Shown one piece after another: positions 63,867 through 64,000 of a DNA stretch of 64,000 nt. Source of the DNA: Rhodoluna limnophila. Lineage in GTDB: Bacteria; Actinomycetota; Actinomycetes; Actinomycetales; Microbacteriaceae. A program made the position numbers and the translations under genes. The stretch lies in assembly GCA_945883505.1 (NCBI GenBank), contig CAMCXL010000007.1:1-64000 (forward strand), read 5' to 3'. The notes beneath the pieces are model-generated. The model searched no databases, was not told the origin of the DNA, and saw only the letters and a program-made list of their open reading frames with translations. Position 1 is the stretch's first letter, and every line of letters begins with the position of its first letter.

Positions 63867-64000
63867 TTACTTACTCTGCCCGTTGGATTCCTGATTCGCA
63901 AACGCCAGTGCCTCTACAACTTTGATTGCATCCAAAGTAGTTGATACGTTGTGGACTCTTACCCCCCAGAGCTTTCGCTGCAGTAGCAGCGCAGTCAGCA
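63867..64000 (-). CDS. folP: Dihydropteroate synthase, C-terminal end
   Basis: Only the last 43 or so codons are in the window; the gene continues past the right edge. The visible residues (LTALLLQRKLWGVRVHNVSTT, then DAIKVVEALAFA) match the C-terminus of FolP, with the substrate-binding RVH. The stop codon TAA is directly followed by the folB ATG, in the usual folP-folB-folK order. Confidence 0.9.
   Translation of the reverse strand, partial: LTALLLQRKLWGVRVHNVSTTLDAIKVVEALAFANQESNGQSK

Overview
The window is from a streamlined actinobacterial chromosome, most likely a Microbacteriaceae member of the small freshwater type (Rhodoluna/Aquiluna-like). This placement is inferred. The supports are: actinobacterial gene orders (clpC-lysS-panC-folK-folB-folP; tRNA-Thr/tRNA-Met-hadA-hadB...tRNA-Trp-secE-nusG-rplK-rplA; resA-ccdA-resB-ccsB with men genes), the 32-residue ribosomal protein bS22, an archaeal-type AspRS of the kind I recall from this family, base composition near 50% GC by eye, and very tight packing. 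Genes overlap or abut, several convergent pairs overlap at their stop codons, and only one stretch longer than 300 bp lacks a gene. No insertion sequence, prophage, CRISPR array, rRNA or integrase was seen.

Layout: 0-5 kb is rpoC (partial) and rpoB behind two candidate promoters. 5-10.7 kb holds two small P-loop kinases, a membrane protein, tRNA-Ser, tadA, upp, DedA, a nitroreductase and threonine aldolase. 10.7-19.5 kb is the accessory, envelope-related part: a secreted protein with an OmpA-like tail, an EamA transporter, an orphan response regulator, a secreted surface protein, a sigma factor fused to a membrane anchor and ectodomain, a TagB/TagF-like transferase and a DUF3048 lipoprotein. 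19.5-27.5 kb has gabD, the rplA-rplK-nusG-secE block, three tRNAs, aspC, murB and two MaoC dehydratases. 27.5-34.2 kb has two tandem alpha-glucosidases, two MFS transporters, tRNA-Tyr and a YajQ protein.

34.2-44.8 kb is a nearly complete menaquinone locus (polyprenyl diphosphate synthase, menG, menF, menD, menA, menE, menB, menC) with a ferredoxin-NADP reductase. 44.8-49.2 kb is the System II cytochrome c maturation operon. Together these two blocks build the quinone and cytochrome parts of the respiratory chain. 49.3-56.7 kb has aspS, glutaredoxin-like, HAD hydrolase, bS22, SOUL, ArsC-like, a winged-helix protein, proC, radA and a GNAT. 56.7-64 kb is clpC, a small membrane protein, lysS, panC, DUF2520, DUF3180, folK, folB and folP (partial).

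Two observations stand out. First, a membrane-anchored one-protein sigma factor lies upstream of, and in the same direction as, a secreted surface protein, separated by the only long non-coding stretch, which holds a 21-bp palindrome. This is a candidate uncharacterised envelope-sensing unit. Second, at least nineteen genes carry a TANNNT -10 element exactly 6-7 nt before the start codon, the signature of leaderless transcription. These include a symmetric element shared by menB and menC, and two elements whose first three bases are the stop codon of the preceding gene.
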